Shown: one piece after another, positions 43,336 through 52,324 of the stretch
How the letters are laid out: each line of letters begins with the position of its first letter
Position numbering within the stretch: position 1 is the first letter of the stretch
From: CANKHA01 sp034668825
Lineage (GTDB): Bacteria > Pseudomonadota > Alphaproteobacteria > Rhizobiales > Xanthobacteraceae
Reading direction: 5' to 3'
DNA length: 64,000 nucleotides
NCBI GenBank assembly: GCA_034668825.1
Contig: JAXDOR010000205.1
Span: 1-64,000, forward strand
The notes under the pieces: generated by a model
Told to the model about the DNA's origin: nothing
What the model saw: the letters and a program-made list of their open reading frames with translations, nothing else
Database searches by the model: none
Made by a program: the position numbers and the translations under genes

Positions 43336-44292
43336 ATGACTTATGTCGTCACAGGTGCGGCAGGCTTCATTGGAAGCAATCTCGTCGATCGCCTACTGAC
43401 GCGTGGCGAAAGTGTGATTGGCTATGACAACCTGTCGACAGGTGTGCTTCGCTTCCTGGAATCCGCATTGGCAAATCCAAAGTTCCGTCTCATTGAAGGC
43501 GACGTTCTCGACAGCGAAAGTCTGACGCGAGCGCTGCAAGGCGCCGATTTCGTATTTCACTTGGCTGCCAATGCCGACGTGCGTTTCGGCACCGAGCACC
43601 CCCGTCGTGACCTCGAACAGAATACGATTGCGACTTTCAACGTGCTGGAGGCGATGCGCGCCAACCAAGTGAAGCGGATCGCCTTTTCCTCGACCGGATC
43701 GATCTACGGCGAGCCTAAGGTTTTTCCAACGCCGGAAGACGCGCCGTTTCCAGTGCAGACCTCCCTTTACGGCGCCTCCAAGCTGGCGGGTGAAGGACTC
43801 CTCCAGGCCTACAGCGAAGGGTTTGGATTCCAGTCATTCATTTTCCGATTTGTTTCGGTCCTCGGCGAACGCTACACGCACGGCCACGTTTTTGACTTTT
43901 ACCGAAGGCTGCGCGACGACCCCAGCACACTGCACGTGCTCGGCGATGGGCATCAGCAAAAATCATATGTGTACGTGCAGGACTGCATCGACGCGATGTT
44001 GATGGCAATCGAGGCACCGCAGGGCAAGGTCAATATCCTGAATCTCGGCAATGACGAGTATATCGAGGTGAACGACTCAATCGCCTGCATGACGAAGCAT
44101 CTGGGGGTGAACCCGCAATTGACCTATTCCGGCGGTGAGCGGGGCTGGATCGGGGACAGTCCGCTCATTTTTCTGGATACAAAACGTATCCATGGGCTCG
44201 GCTGGAAACCGCGTCTGACTATCAGGGAAAGCTTGCTGCGCACTATCGACTGGCTTACCGCCAATCCCTGGATCTTCGAGCAGCGCGCATGA
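43336..44292 (+). CDS. NAD-dependent sugar epimerase (GalE-like extended SDR)
   Basis: This 318-residue protein has the cofactor loop VTGAAGFIGSN, the acidic stretch YDNLSTG typical of GalE, and an active site with FSSTGSIYGEP and the YGASK pair. It starts a tight plus-strand operon that runs to 49105. Its end overlaps the next gene by 4 bases. In context it may epimerise a nucleotide-linked heptose or provide another sugar donor. The exact substrate cannot be read. Confidence 0.9.
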   Translation: MTYVVTGAAGFIGSNLVDRLLTRGESVIGYDNLSTGVLRFLESALANPKFRLIEGDVLDSESLTRALQGADFVFHLAANADVRFGTEHPRRDLEQNTIATFNVLEAMRANQVKRIAFSSTGSIYGEPKVFPTPEDAPFPVQTSLYGASKLAGEGLLQAYSEGFGFQSFIFRFVSVLGERYTHGHVFDFYRRLRDDPSTLHVLGDGHQQKSYVYVQDCIDAMLMAIEAPQGKVNILNLGNDEYIEVNDSIACMTKHLGVNPQLTYSGGERGWIGDSPLIFLDTKRIHGLGWKPRLTIRESLLRTIDWLTANPWIFEQRA

Positions 44293-45581
44293 AGGTAGCA
44301 GTCCTGGGCCTGTGGCATCTCGGAACGGTGACGGCCGCCTGCACCGCGGCGGCCGGCGTCGTTACGGTCGGTATCGACGACAACGCGGACCGGATTGCCG
44401 ATTTGTCGCGCGGTGAACCACCATTATTTGAGCCCGGCCTGGCCGAGTTAATCCGATCGGGCCTCGATAGCGGCAACCTCGCCTTCACCACCGACGTCAG
44501 GGCCGTGGGCGATGCTGACATAATATGGGTATGTCACGATACGCCGGTGGACGACGACGATCAGGCTGACGTCGCTGCTGTCACAAACCGTGTTGAAGCG
44601 GTTTTTGAGCATTTGCGTGACGGCGCCATCGTACTGGTTTCGGCTCAGCTTCCCGCAGGTTCGATCGGTGCCCTTGAGCGCTCGTTCGCGCAGAAGGCAA
44701 GGGGACGCCGTGTAGAGTTTGCCTGTTCGCCAGAGAATTTACGCTTGGGCCGGGCCATTGAGGTTTTTCGCGATCCCGGCCGGGTCGTCATCGGAATCCG
44801 AAACGAGAAGGCGCGGCCGGCACTCAGTAGTCTGCTCGGCCGTTTTTGCAACAACCTGATCTGGACTTCCGTGGAATCCGCAGAAATGGTGAAGCACGCG
44901 CTGAATGCGTTCTTGGCAGTCTCTGTTACCTTTTCCAATGAGATTGCGACGATTTGTGAGCAGGTGGGCGCAGATGCAGCCGAGGTCGAAGCCGGGCTAC
45001 GCAGCGACCCAAGGGTGGGGCCAAATGCCTATATCCGTCCTGGTCCGGCGTTTGCCGGCGGCACCCTGGCACGCGACGTCAACTTCCTTCGTAGTCTCGC
45101 AGAAGACCGTGGCCTCACAACGCCCGTCATTAACGGCGTGTTGGCCAGCAATCGGGCCCATGGTCAATGGGCGCTGGCGCACCTACGCCGTATGCTGCAA
45201 CCTCTGTCTGGCCGCACTATCGGGGTATTGGGTCTCGCTTATAAGCCAGGGACGAATACACTACGTCGTTCGCTTTCCATCGAACTTATTCGCGAGCTCG
45301 TCAGCGCGAGAGCCCATGTGCGCGCGTTTGATCCGAAAGTCACAACCTTGCCGGACGATTTGCGCAGCGCCGTGACACTTGTTTCCGACAGCACGGCCGC
45401 GGCGCATGGTGCTGATGCGCTCGTTGTGGCTACGGAATGGCCGGAATTTCGCAAGCTGGCAGCCAAAGACATCGCCGATGTCATGGCTGGCGGGATCGTT
45501 CTCGATCCTGGCCGCTTTCTCGATCGCGCATTTGCCGCCGAACCGCGCTTGTCGTTGATTTCGGTCGGAAGAATGTCATGA
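44289..45581 (+). CDS. UDP-glucose/GDP-mannose dehydrogenase homologue lacking the catalytic Cys
   Basis: This 430-residue protein has the three-domain nucleotide-sugar dehydrogenase layout. The N-terminal loop is AVLGLWHLG, SPENLRLGRAIEVF carries the conserved Glu, MVKHALNAF carries the Lys and Asn, and LGLAYKPGTNTLRRS is in the C-terminal domain. The catalytic segment normally GFGGxCxxKD reads AFAGGTLARD: Cys is Thr and Lys is Arg, while Asp is kept. Normal two-step oxidation to the uronic acid through a thiohemiacetal is therefore not expected. It may do a single oxidation or bind substrate only. Both ends overlap neighbouring genes by 4 bases. Confidence 0.9.
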   Translation: MKVAVLGLWHLGTVTAACTAAAGVVTVGIDDNADRIADLSRGEPPLFEPGLAELIRSGLDSGNLAFTTDVRAVGDADIIWVCHDTPVDDDDQADVAAVTNRVEAVFEHLRDGAIVLVSAQLPAGSIGALERSFAQKARGRRVEFACSPENLRLGRAIEVFRDPGRVVIGIRNEKARPALSSLLGRFCNNLIWTSVESAEMVKHALNAFLAVSVTFSNEIATICEQVGADAAEVEAGLRSDPRVGPNAYIRPGPAFAGGTLARDVNFLRSLAEDRGLTTPVINGVLASNRAHGQWALAHLRRMLQPLSGRTIGVLGLAYKPGTNTLRRSLSIELIRELVSARAHVRAFDPKVTTLPDDLRSAVTLVSDSTAAAHGADALVVATEWPEFRKLAAKDIADVMAGGIVLDPGRFLDRAFAAEPRLSLISVGRMS

Positions 45582-46444
45582 AGCTGAATGGGAAGGCGGC
45601 AATCGTCACCGGCGCAAGCATCGGTCTTGGCGCCGTCATCGCGGAACGGTTCACTGCGGCCGGAGCGTCAGTGATGATTTGCGCCCGCGGCCGGGCTGAA
45701 CTCGAAGCGCAGCGGGCTCGGCTGGCCGCCGCCTATCCCTCGTCACAGGTTCGTGCGCATGTGGCCGATATCGCCGACGAACACCAGGTTGATGCATTGT
45801 TTGCCGCCGCCGTTGCCGAGTTCGGACATCTCGATATCGTGGTGAACAACGCGGGGATCTATGGACCCATGGGCACGATCGATCAAATCGATTGGGCCGA
45901 TTGGGTTAAGGCGATTGCCATCAACCTTACGGGGACCGTCTATTGCTGCCGTAAGGCCGTAGAGGTGTTTAAGCCGCGCCGCTATGGCAAAATCATCAAT
46001 CTGTCGGGCGGCGGCGCAACCAATCCCCTGCCCGGCATCAGTGCGTATGCGGCCTCTAAAGCGGCAATTGTCCGCTTCACTGAGACGCTGGCGCTTGAGC
46101 TCAAGGAGTACCGTATCGACGTCAATGCCATCGCGCCCGGCGCGCTCGCGACGCGGTTGACGGACCAATTGATCACCGCCGGTCCTGAAAAGGTTGGCAG
46201 GGCGCTCCATGAGCGCATGGTGAAACTCAAGTCCGATGGCGGAACTCCGCTCGATATGGGCGCCGAGTTATGCCTCTATCTCGCGTCCGCTGAAAGCGAC
46301 GGAATCACCGGTCGTCTAATCGCCGCCCAGTGGGACCCCTGGCCTTTTGCCGAAGTATTAAAACGGGAAATTGCGGACACGGACATCTATACACTGCGCC
46401 GCATCGTTCCTGCGGATCGCGGGAAGAAATGGGACAAGGCATAG
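45578..46444 (+). CDS. Short-chain dehydrogenase/reductase
   Basis: This 288-residue SDR starts at ATG 45578, overlapping the previous stop (ATGA). The cofactor motif is VTGASIGLG, then NNAGIYG, with catalytic Ser in INLSGGG and the YAASK pair. The C-terminal 50 residues, which include DPWPFAEVLKREI and LRRIVPADRGKKW, are longer than in ordinary SDRs and may shape the substrate pocket. It probably reduces or oxidises a sugar carbon in the heptose cassette, possibly together with the next gene. Confidence 0.9.
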   Translation: MKLNGKAAIVTGASIGLGAVIAERFTAAGASVMICARGRAELEAQRARLAAAYPSSQVRAHVADIADEHQVDALFAAAVAEFGHLDIVVNNAGIYGPMGTIDQIDWADWVKAIAINLTGTVYCCRKAVEVFKPRRYGKIINLSGGGATNPLPGISAYAASKAAIVRFTETLALELKEYRIDVNAIAPGALATRLTDQLITAGPEKVGRALHERMVKLKSDGGTPLDMGAELCLYLASAESDGITGRLIAAQWDPWPFAEVLKREIADTDIYTLRRIVPADRGKKWDKA

Positions 46445-47415
46445 TGCGCCTCTCTATTGTCGGTTGTGGCTTCATTGGTGCGAAGAGGGCGGCCGCCGTG
46501 GGCCCGCACGAGATTGCAGTTGTCTGCGATCGGGACGGGTCACGTGCTGATGACCTCGCGCGCCGTGTCGGCGCTCGCGCGACGCCCGACTGGCGCGAGG
46601 CCGTGGAAGCGGATGTTGACGCCGTGATCGTTGCTACCACGCACGACCAACTCGCAATAGTTGCGCGGGGCGCAGCCGAAGCTGGCCGCCACGTGCTGGT
46701 GGAAAAACCTGCCGGACGCAATGTAGATGAAGTGCGCCCCATTGCCGAGGCAGCATCGGCGCGCGGACTGGTAGTTAAGGTCGGCTTCAATCATCGTTTT
46801 CATCCAGCTTTTCAAAAAGCGCGACAAATCATCGACGACGACGGGCTCGGACCACTGATGTCCATCCGGGGGCGCTACGGCCACGGTGGCCGAGTAGGCT
46901 ATGAACAGGAATGGCGCTGCCAACCCGAAATTTCCGGCGGCGGCGAACTTATTGATCAGGGTTCCCATCTTATTGATCTAGCGCGCTGGTTCCTCGGTGA
47001 TCTGTCGCTGGAATATGCAGCCGTCCCGACTTTCTTCTGGGATATCCCCGTCGATGATAACTGTTTCCTCGCTCTTTCCAGCAAAAGCGGGCAGATAGCG
47101 TGGCTGCACGCGTCATGGACTGAGTGGAAGAATATTTTTTCGTTCGAAATTGCCGGCCGCAACGGGAAGCTTGCCATCGATGGCCTCGGTGGGAGCTATG
47201 GTGTCGAGCGGCTCACCTACTATCGAATGCTGCCTGGAATGGGCCCCCCCGAAACCACGGCGTGGGAATATCCATTTCCAGACCGATCGTGGCATGCCGA
47301 GTTCGACGACTTTGCCGCTGCCATCCGCGACGGCCGGCGGCCATGCGGTGACATCTTCGATGCCATCGCCAATCTCGAGATCGTCGACCAAATCTACCGG
47401 AGCCGACGCACGTGA
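46429..47415 (+). CDS. Gfo/Idh/MocA-family oxidoreductase
   Basis: This 328-residue protein has an N-terminal NAD-binding fold (LSIVGCGFIGAKRA), the motif VLVEKPAGRN with the family lysine, and the C-terminal beta-sheet domain with GGGELIDQGSHLIDLARW, where the H is the usual catalytic residue. The ATG at 46429 has GGGAAGA upstream and overlaps the SDR gene by 16 bases; a GTG at 46444 is possible. Its end overlaps the kinase gene by 4 bases. It should act on a sugar or sugar nucleotide hydroxyl. Confidence 0.88.
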   Translation: MGQGIVRLSIVGCGFIGAKRAAAVGPHEIAVVCDRDGSRADDLARRVGARATPDWREAVEADVDAVIVATTHDQLAIVARGAAEAGRHVLVEKPAGRNVDEVRPIAEAASARGLVVKVGFNHRFHPAFQKARQIIDDDGLGPLMSIRGRYGHGGRVGYEQEWRCQPEISGGGELIDQGSHLIDLARWFLGDLSLEYAAVPTFFWDIPVDDNCFLALSSKSGQIAWLHASWTEWKNIFSFEIAGRNGKLAIDGLGGSYGVERLTYYRMLPGMGPPETTAWEYPFPDRSWHAEFDDFAAAIRDGRRPCGDIFDAIANLEIVDQIYRSRRT

Positions 47416-48392
47416 TCATCGTACGCTCGCCATTGCGCATTACTCTTGGTGGGGGCGGCACGGACCTGCCCTCGTACTACCGCGATCAGACGGGATTTCT
47501 GATCGCCGCCGCCATCGATAAATACGTATACATTACCGTCCATCAGACATTCGTCGAAGACCTGATCGTGAAGTACTCGATCCTGGAGAGGGTAAGTTCC
47601 GTCGAGGATTTGAATCATCCAATCGTGCGAGAGGCCTTCAAGCTGGTCGGGCTGAGTGCGCGAGCCCTTGAGATCACCTCTATGGCCGACATCCCGGCAG
47701 GCACGGGACTAGGCTCCTCCGGCAGCTTCACAACCGCGCTTCTCAAAGCGCTGCATTCTCACTGTAAGCAGTTAATCCACCCCCGCGAACTTGCGGAGGA
47801 GGCTTGCGATATCGAAATCAACCGTTTGCGCGAACCAATTGGCAAGCAGGACCAATATATCGCCTCGTATGGCGGGGTCACGTGCTTCCGTTTCAACCGT
47901 GACGACAGCGTCGATGCTTGGCCCCTTCGGGTCAGTATCGAGACTCTTTACAATCTGGAAGACAATCTCCTCCTGTTCTTTACTGGTTACTCGCGTAGCG
48001 CCTCGGTAATTCTCAAAGAGCAGGACGAGAAAACCAAGCAGCAAAACTCCGACATGATCCAGAACCTGAACTATGTAAAAGATTTAGGCCTGCGCAGCTG
48101 TAAGGCGCTTGAAGACGGTGACTTGATGGAGTTCGGCCGTCTCATGCATGAGCATTGGGATCACAAGAAGCAGCGTTCCGGAGGCATGTCCAATCCCAAG
48201 ATCGACGAGTGGTATGAGCTCGCGATGCGTAACGGGGCGGTGGGCGGCAAGCTGATCGGCGCGGGCGGCGGAGGTTTCCTGATGTTCTATGCCGAGAATA
48301 AGACGCAGCTCCGGCATGCGTTAACGACAGCGGGGTTGACCGAGGTTCGCTTCCGGTTCGACTTCGAAGGCACCAAAACGATCGTGCAATGA
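47412..48392 (+). CDS. hddA: GHMP kinase, D-glycero-D-manno-heptose 7-phosphate kinase type
   Basis: This 326-residue kinase is of the GHMP family. It opens with RSPLRITLGGGGTDLPSYY, has the ATP loop GTGLGSSGSFTTALLKAL and the C-terminal glycine-rich stretch GGKLIGAGGGGFLMF. The pattern is that of HddA, which phosphorylates heptose 7-phosphate at C1. Start GTG 47412 overlaps the previous stop. The convergent genes for phosphoheptose isomerase and bisphosphate phosphatase support the heptose assignment over a fucokinase-like role. Confidence 0.87.
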   Translation: MIIVRSPLRITLGGGGTDLPSYYRDQTGFLIAAAIDKYVYITVHQTFVEDLIVKYSILERVSSVEDLNHPIVREAFKLVGLSARALEITSMADIPAGTGLGSSGSFTTALLKALHSHCKQLIHPRELAEEACDIEINRLREPIGKQDQYIASYGGVTCFRFNRDDSVDAWPLRVSIETLYNLEDNLLLFFTGYSRSASVILKEQDEKTKQQNSDMIQNLNYVKDLGLRSCKALEDGDLMEFGRLMHEHWDHKKQRSGGMSNPKIDEWYELAMRNGAVGGKLIGAGGGGFLMFYAENKTQLRHALTTAGLTEVRFRFDFEGTKTIVQ

Positions 48393-49105
48393 CGTCTATG
48401 CCACCCTTAGCGTTGCTCGCAGGCGGTCTCGGGACACGCATGCGCCCGCTAAGCGAACGCATTCCCAAAGCCTTGCTCGAAGTGGCCGGCGAGCCATTTA
48501 TCGCCCATCAACTTCGGCTGATACGGCGCGAGGGCATCACACGTGTAGTCTTATGCGTCGGCCATTTGGGGGAGCAGATTGAACAATTCGCCAGCGATGG
48601 AAAGCGCTTCGATCTCAATATTACATACAGCCCGGATGGACCGACACTCCTCGGGACCGGCGGTTCCCTGCGCAAGGCGCTTCCGCACCTGGGTGCCGAG
48701 TTTCTCGTTATGTACGGCGATAGCTGGCTCGATACCTCCTACGCGCCTGTCGTGAAGGCGTTCCGAGCCTCCGGAAAGAGCGCATTGATGACGGTATTTC
48801 GCAACGAGGGACGATGGGACCGAAGCAATGTCTGGTTCGCGAACGGCGGCATCCAGCGCTACGACAAGCGCGAGCCCATGCCGCAGGCGCAACACATCGA
48901 TTGGGGACTGAGCGCGATGAGGGCTGAAGTCCTTAGAGCCCAGCCGGCAGACAGGCCGATCGATCTTGCCGATATCTTCTCAGAACTGGCGCGTAATCAC
49001 GACCTTGCCGGTTACGAGGTCGGAACGCGGTTTTACGAAATAGGCTCCGCCGAAGGGCTGGCGGAAGCTGATGCGCTTCTGCGCTCCAGGTCTCAAAGCT
49101 TGTAG
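48389..49105 (+). CDS. hddC: Sugar-1-phosphate nucleotidyltransferase, HddC type
   Basis: This 238-residue nucleotidyltransferase has the signature LAGGLGTRMRPLSERIPKAL, then a metal-binding MYGDSWLD stretch. Its small size and place after the GHMP kinase fit HddC, which makes GDP-D-glycero-D-manno-heptose from heptose 1-phosphate and GTP. The nucleotide used (GTP or another) is not proven by the sequence. The ATG overlaps the kinase stop. Its end overlaps the convergent transaldolase gene by 13 bases. Confidence 0.85.
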   Translation: MTSMPPLALLAGGLGTRMRPLSERIPKALLEVAGEPFIAHQLRLIRREGITRVVLCVGHLGEQIEQFASDGKRFDLNITYSPDGPTLLGTGGSLRKALPHLGAEFLVMYGDSWLDTSYAPVVKAFRASGKSALMTVFRNEGRWDRSNVWFANGGIQRYDKREPMPQAQHIDWGLSAMRAEVLRAQPADRPIDLADIFSELARNHDLAGYEVGTRFYEIGSAEGLAEADALLRSRSQSL

Positions 49106-49809
49106 CCAGCCGCCTTTCCGTCGTCGAAAAACATCTTCACCGTCTCGAGGGAGTACTCTTCAAGGTCTTTGCCGACCAATGGCAGTTTCTTGATAACATC
49201 ATTCGTAACCGTGATGACGTGGCACCCGATGGCGTCCGCCTGATAGATATTGAAGAGTTCTCGGGGGCTTGCCCAGATCAGCTCGGAATTCGGCGCTGCT
49301 TTCATGCGTCTAACCGATTCAGCCATGAGCGGCACGGGATCCAGTCCGGTGTCGGCAATACGGCCGGCAAACACCGAAATGTAGCAATGGGCGCCGCCAC
49401 CCACCGCATCAACTATAGCCTGGACCTGCTCAATGGTGAAAATAGCCGTGACATTAAGTCTAATGCCGTCCTGTGACAGCTTCTGCACCAGGGGCGCCGC
49501 GCTTTCTTTCTTCGTGTTGGTGATTGGTATCTTCACCGACACATGCTTCCCCCAAGTCGCGATACGGCGCGCCTGCCGTTCCATTTCACCAAAGTCATCC
49601 GCGAAGACTTCGAACGAAATTGGCCTGTCGGGAATGGCGGCCACTATCTCTTTGGCGAACGCTTCGTAATCCGAAACACCCACTTTACGCATGAGGCTAG
49701 GATTTGTCGTAAATCCCTTGATGTACGGATTGGCGTACATTTCAAGCATTCCCGCCTTAGCGGCGCCATCAGCGAAAATTTTTACCGTCAATTCGCTAAC
49801 TTTTTTCAT
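49093..49809 (-). CDS. Transaldolase family protein
   Basis: This 238-residue protein is a small transaldolase. FTTNPSLMRK and the Schiff-base lysine in VSVKIPITN are present, as are RLNVTAIFT and ISVFAGRIADTG. The ATG at 49809 has AGGA just upstream. Transaldolases exchange three-carbon units and can give sedoheptulose 7-phosphate, the precursor used by GmhA. It is the third gene of a convergent run after gmhA and gmhB, so a dedicated supply of seven-carbon sugar is a natural reading. Confidence 0.9.
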   Translation of the reverse strand: MKKVSELTVKIFADGAAKAGMLEMYANPYIKGFTTNPSLMRKVGVSDYEAFAKEIVAAIPDRPISFEVFADDFGEMERQARRIATWGKHVSVKIPITNTKKESAAPLVQKLSQDGIRLNVTAIFTIEQVQAIVDAVGGGAHCYISVFAGRIADTGLDPVPLMAESVRRMKAAPNSELIWASPRELFNIYQADAIGCHVITVTNDVIKKLPLVGKDLEEYSLETVKMFFDDGKAAGYKL

Positions 49810-49817
49810 GTTGTTTC

Positions 49818-50354
49818 CTATGGTTCTTGTGAATGTGCCAGGATCCAATTGGCGGCGTCGACAAGACTGGCGACGGCAACATCCGGCAGTGACTTGAGAC
49901 CCTCAGTGTAACCGTCGCCGATTAGGATAGTGCGGCAGCCGGCACGTTTGCCGGCTTCTATGTCGCGCCAGCGGTCCCCGACCAGGAAGCTGCGAGCCAG
50001 ATCGATGCCATCACGACGCGCCGCGGCCAGCAACATTCCTGGTTGCGGCTTGCGGCATTCACAGCGATCTGCATCGTCATGATCACACATCTCGACCGCG
50101 TCGATGGGAAGAGCTTGGCACAAATGACAATTGATCTCCTCAACTACTTCGCGGGAAATTTTTCCCCGCGCGATGTCTGGCTGATTGGTAACCACGATGA
50201 GCCGAAAGCCGTGGTTATGCAATAACTTAAGCGAATCGGCGGCACCCGGTATAATTACGAGCTGCTCTACTGTCACAGGTGGATATGGATTTCCATCCCG
50301 GACAATCGCCTCGTTCAATACACCATCACGGTCAAGGAATACTGCACGCGTCAT
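49818..50354 (-). CDS. gmhB: D-glycero-D-manno-heptose 1,7-bisphosphate phosphatase
   Basis: This 178-residue HAD phosphatase has motif 1 FLDRDGVLNEA, motif 2 VVTNQPDIARG, the zinc-site pattern CDHDDADRCECRKPQPGM and motif 4 FLVGDRWRDIEAG. This combination is that of GmhB, which removes the C7 phosphate of heptose 1,7-bisphosphate. I chose the ATG at 50354 (MTRAVFLDRDG); a longer GTG frame overlaps the isomerase gene. The gene lies 8 bases after that one and 8 before the transaldolase. Confidence 0.9.
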   Translation of the reverse strand: MTRAVFLDRDGVLNEAIVRDGNPYPPVTVEQLVIIPGAADSLKLLHNHGFRLIVVTNQPDIARGKISREVVEEINCHLCQALPIDAVEMCDHDDADRCECRKPQPGMLLAAARRDGIDLARSFLVGDRWRDIEAGKRAGCRTILIGDGYTEGLKSLPDVAVASLVDAANWILAHSQEP

Positions 50355-50362
50355 CGGTAGAC

Positions 50363-50986
50363 TCAGCGAACCCCCTCCCACTTCGTCTCACTCGCTTTGA
50401 GAAGGGGGTGGGTGACGAGGAGATGCCAGACTATCGCCTGGAACGCTTCCGAATGGGGCGTGACGGCAGCGGGATTGACAGTCGGGATGATACAGACCGC
50501 GTCCCCCACCTGTGCGGTATAGCCGCCGTCGCGACCGACCACACCGACAATCTTTGCACCCACCTGTTTGGCGTATTGCAGGGCGCGCACAAGATTGGGG
50601 CTCACGTTCTTCTCCAGATTGCCTCCGCCGACTGAAAACACGAAGATTAGATCGATCGGGCTCAAGCGGCTAACCTTCAACCATTCGACGAAGACAGTTT
50701 CCCAGCCTTCGTCGTTCGTGCGGGCGGTCAGTTCCGAAACATTGTCCGTGGGTGCATAGGCTTCGATACCGACGATTTTCCGGAAGTCATTGACAGCATG
50801 GGAGCAGTTGCCGGCACTACCGCCGACGCCCAGGAAAAATAAACGGCCGCCATTTACACGAAGGTCGGCGAGTATGAGAGCTATCTGTTCTATAACGTCG
50901 ACATCGATTTTCTCGATGATCTGCTTAGACTCATTCAGATGATTACGAGCGAATGACATACCGCTGGTCCCCGGGAGGCCGTACAT
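50363..50986 (-). CDS. gmhA: SIS-domain phosphoheptose isomerase (GmhA-like)
   Basis: This 207-residue protein (198 if it starts at the second ATG, 50959) has a SIS sugar-phosphate isomerase fold. The phosphate-binding loop is FLGVGGSAGNCSHAV, and VFSVGGGNLEKNV and GVVGRDGGYTAQVGD follow as in GmhA. GmhA converts sedoheptulose 7-phosphate to D-glycero-D-manno-heptose 7-phosphate. The stretch DNVSELTARTNDEGWETVF is a feature of a subgroup found with GHMP kinases. It starts the minus-strand run gmhA, gmhB, transaldolase. Confidence 0.9.
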   Translation of the reverse strand: MYGLPGTSGMSFARNHLNESKQIIEKIDVDVIEQIALILADLRVNGGRLFFLGVGGSAGNCSHAVNDFRKIVGIEAYAPTDNVSELTARTNDEGWETVFVEWLKVSRLSPIDLIFVFSVGGGNLEKNVSPNLVRALQYAKQVGAKIVGVVGRDGGYTAQVGDAVCIIPTVNPAAVTPHSEAFQAIVWHLLVTHPLLKASETKWEGVR

Positions 50987-51261
50987 TACAATTGGCTATA
51001 TGACTGTCAACGTGGGACCTTAAGCACACTGCTCAGGCCTCAATCACGGACTACCAGGACTCTACGGCCCGGCGTCATTACTGCACATAATACGTAGCCA
51101 TGCATCATTCCTTCCTGCCTAGGGCTATCCGCCAATCGAGCAGTATTGTTATTGCGGCGTGGCACTGAAACTAATAAGGAAGCCCTAGCTTGACCCGGGC
51201 TGCTGCCCCTCAATGGCCAAAGTTATCCTAGTTCATTGAAATAGCGGCGATCCGCCGATAA
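50987..51261. other. Divergent control region of the gmhA run and the second membrane-protein gene
   Basis: This 275-base stretch holds the promoters of two divergent transcripts. No clear operator, RNA gene or repeat was recognised. An 11-base string AGGAAGCCCTA at about 51179 recurs inverted at about 53936 (see rejected observations). Confidence 0.4.
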
Positions 51262-52320
51262 TTGTGGGCGCCGCCTTCCGACTATGCATCTTACATTCCG
51301 CGCAAAGTGTCGAATATTATCGTGAACCACGCCGCCACGACCATAAGGAATGGAGCCACGGTTCAGAAGGCTGCGATCTTTGGGCTTAAGTTCGCAATCA
51401 CCGCGGCCTGTTTTTGGTACGTATTTCATCAGATCAAGCTCGAGGAACTCCTCCGAACGGCGGACAATCTCAATTTCGGATGGATCGCCTTCGCAACATT
51501 CATCTTGATGTTTCAAGTTCCTCTCGCCGGTTGGCGTTGGAGCAAAATTACCAACGCGCTTGAGCCTGATGGTACAATGGTGCCCCTTGGCTCAATGATC
51601 GCCATTACTGCGATCTCGGTGTTCCTCGGTCAGATTGTGCCAAATCTAATGAGTGAAGGCATACGGGTCTGGCTGTTCTCGCGAATTAGGCGCGGCTGGC
51701 GCCGAGGTATTGGCAGTGTCCTGATCGACCGTGGCGTCGGAGTAGGAACTCTCGTTGCCGTGGGATTCGTGACACTGCTCTTTCCATCGGCTTTGACAGC
51801 GCTCGGCGGCTACCGCCTGCTGGCGCTATTCGCATTCGCCGGCGCACTCGCTGGCGGAATAGCGGGACTTGTATTTGCTCCACTTTATGTGCCGATGTTA
51901 ATTCGTTTGCGGATGACAAGTTGGATTGGTGAACTCATCGCCGCTTCTCGCCTAGTCCTGATCGGATCCGGTGCTGCTTTCTCCATTGTTGGGATTGCCT
52001 TAGGTATTCACACTTTGAGCATTATCGGCATCTGGTCGCTCGGCCGGGCGTTCGCGATGACCCTGTCGGTCGTGGATGCATCCCTGCTGTTCACATTAAT
52101 GGTGGCGATCGCAATCCTGCCGATCTCGGTCGGAGGCTGGGGCTTACGCGAACTCGCGGTCACTACATTCCTTGGTGCTCAGGGATTCCCGGTTCAACAA
52201 GCTTTTCTCTTTTCGGTGACCTTCGGTCTGATCCTGATCGCGGCTTCATTACCTGGCGCCCTTATTATGATTTTCTATTCGCCGGGTCAGATTCAAGGCA
52301 ACCCAGCATCTCCGAGCTAA
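51262..52320 (+). CDS. LPG-synthase-type membrane protein (UPF0104), copy 2
   Basis: This 352-residue protein (TTG at 51262; a GTG at 51307 is an alternative) has about eight membrane helices and the same family pattern as 42232-43278. VFLGQIVPNLMSEGIRVWLFSR corresponds to the first copy's APIGLTGDVAKI region, then VLIDRGVGVGTL, and LPISVGGWGLRELAVTTFLG corresponds to the G-W-G-x-R-E motif. It lies 4 bases before a methyltransferase-GT2 fusion. It is likely part of a lipid-linked sugar assembly step. Confidence 0.85.
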   Translation: MWAPPSDYASYIPRKVSNIIVNHAATTIRNGATVQKAAIFGLKFAITAACFWYVFHQIKLEELLRTADNLNFGWIAFATFILMFQVPLAGWRWSKITNALEPDGTMVPLGSMIAITAISVFLGQIVPNLMSEGIRVWLFSRIRRGWRRGIGSVLIDRGVGVGTLVAVGFVTLLFPSALTALGGYRLLALFAFAGALAGGIAGLVFAPLYVPMLIRLRMTSWIGELIAASRLVLIGSGAAFSIVGIALGIHTLSIIGIWSLGRAFAMTLSVVDASLLFTLMVAIAILPISVGGWGLRELAVTTFLGAQGFPVQQAFLFSVTFGLILIAASLPGALIMIFYSPGQIQGNPASPS

Positions 52321-52324
52321 TCCA

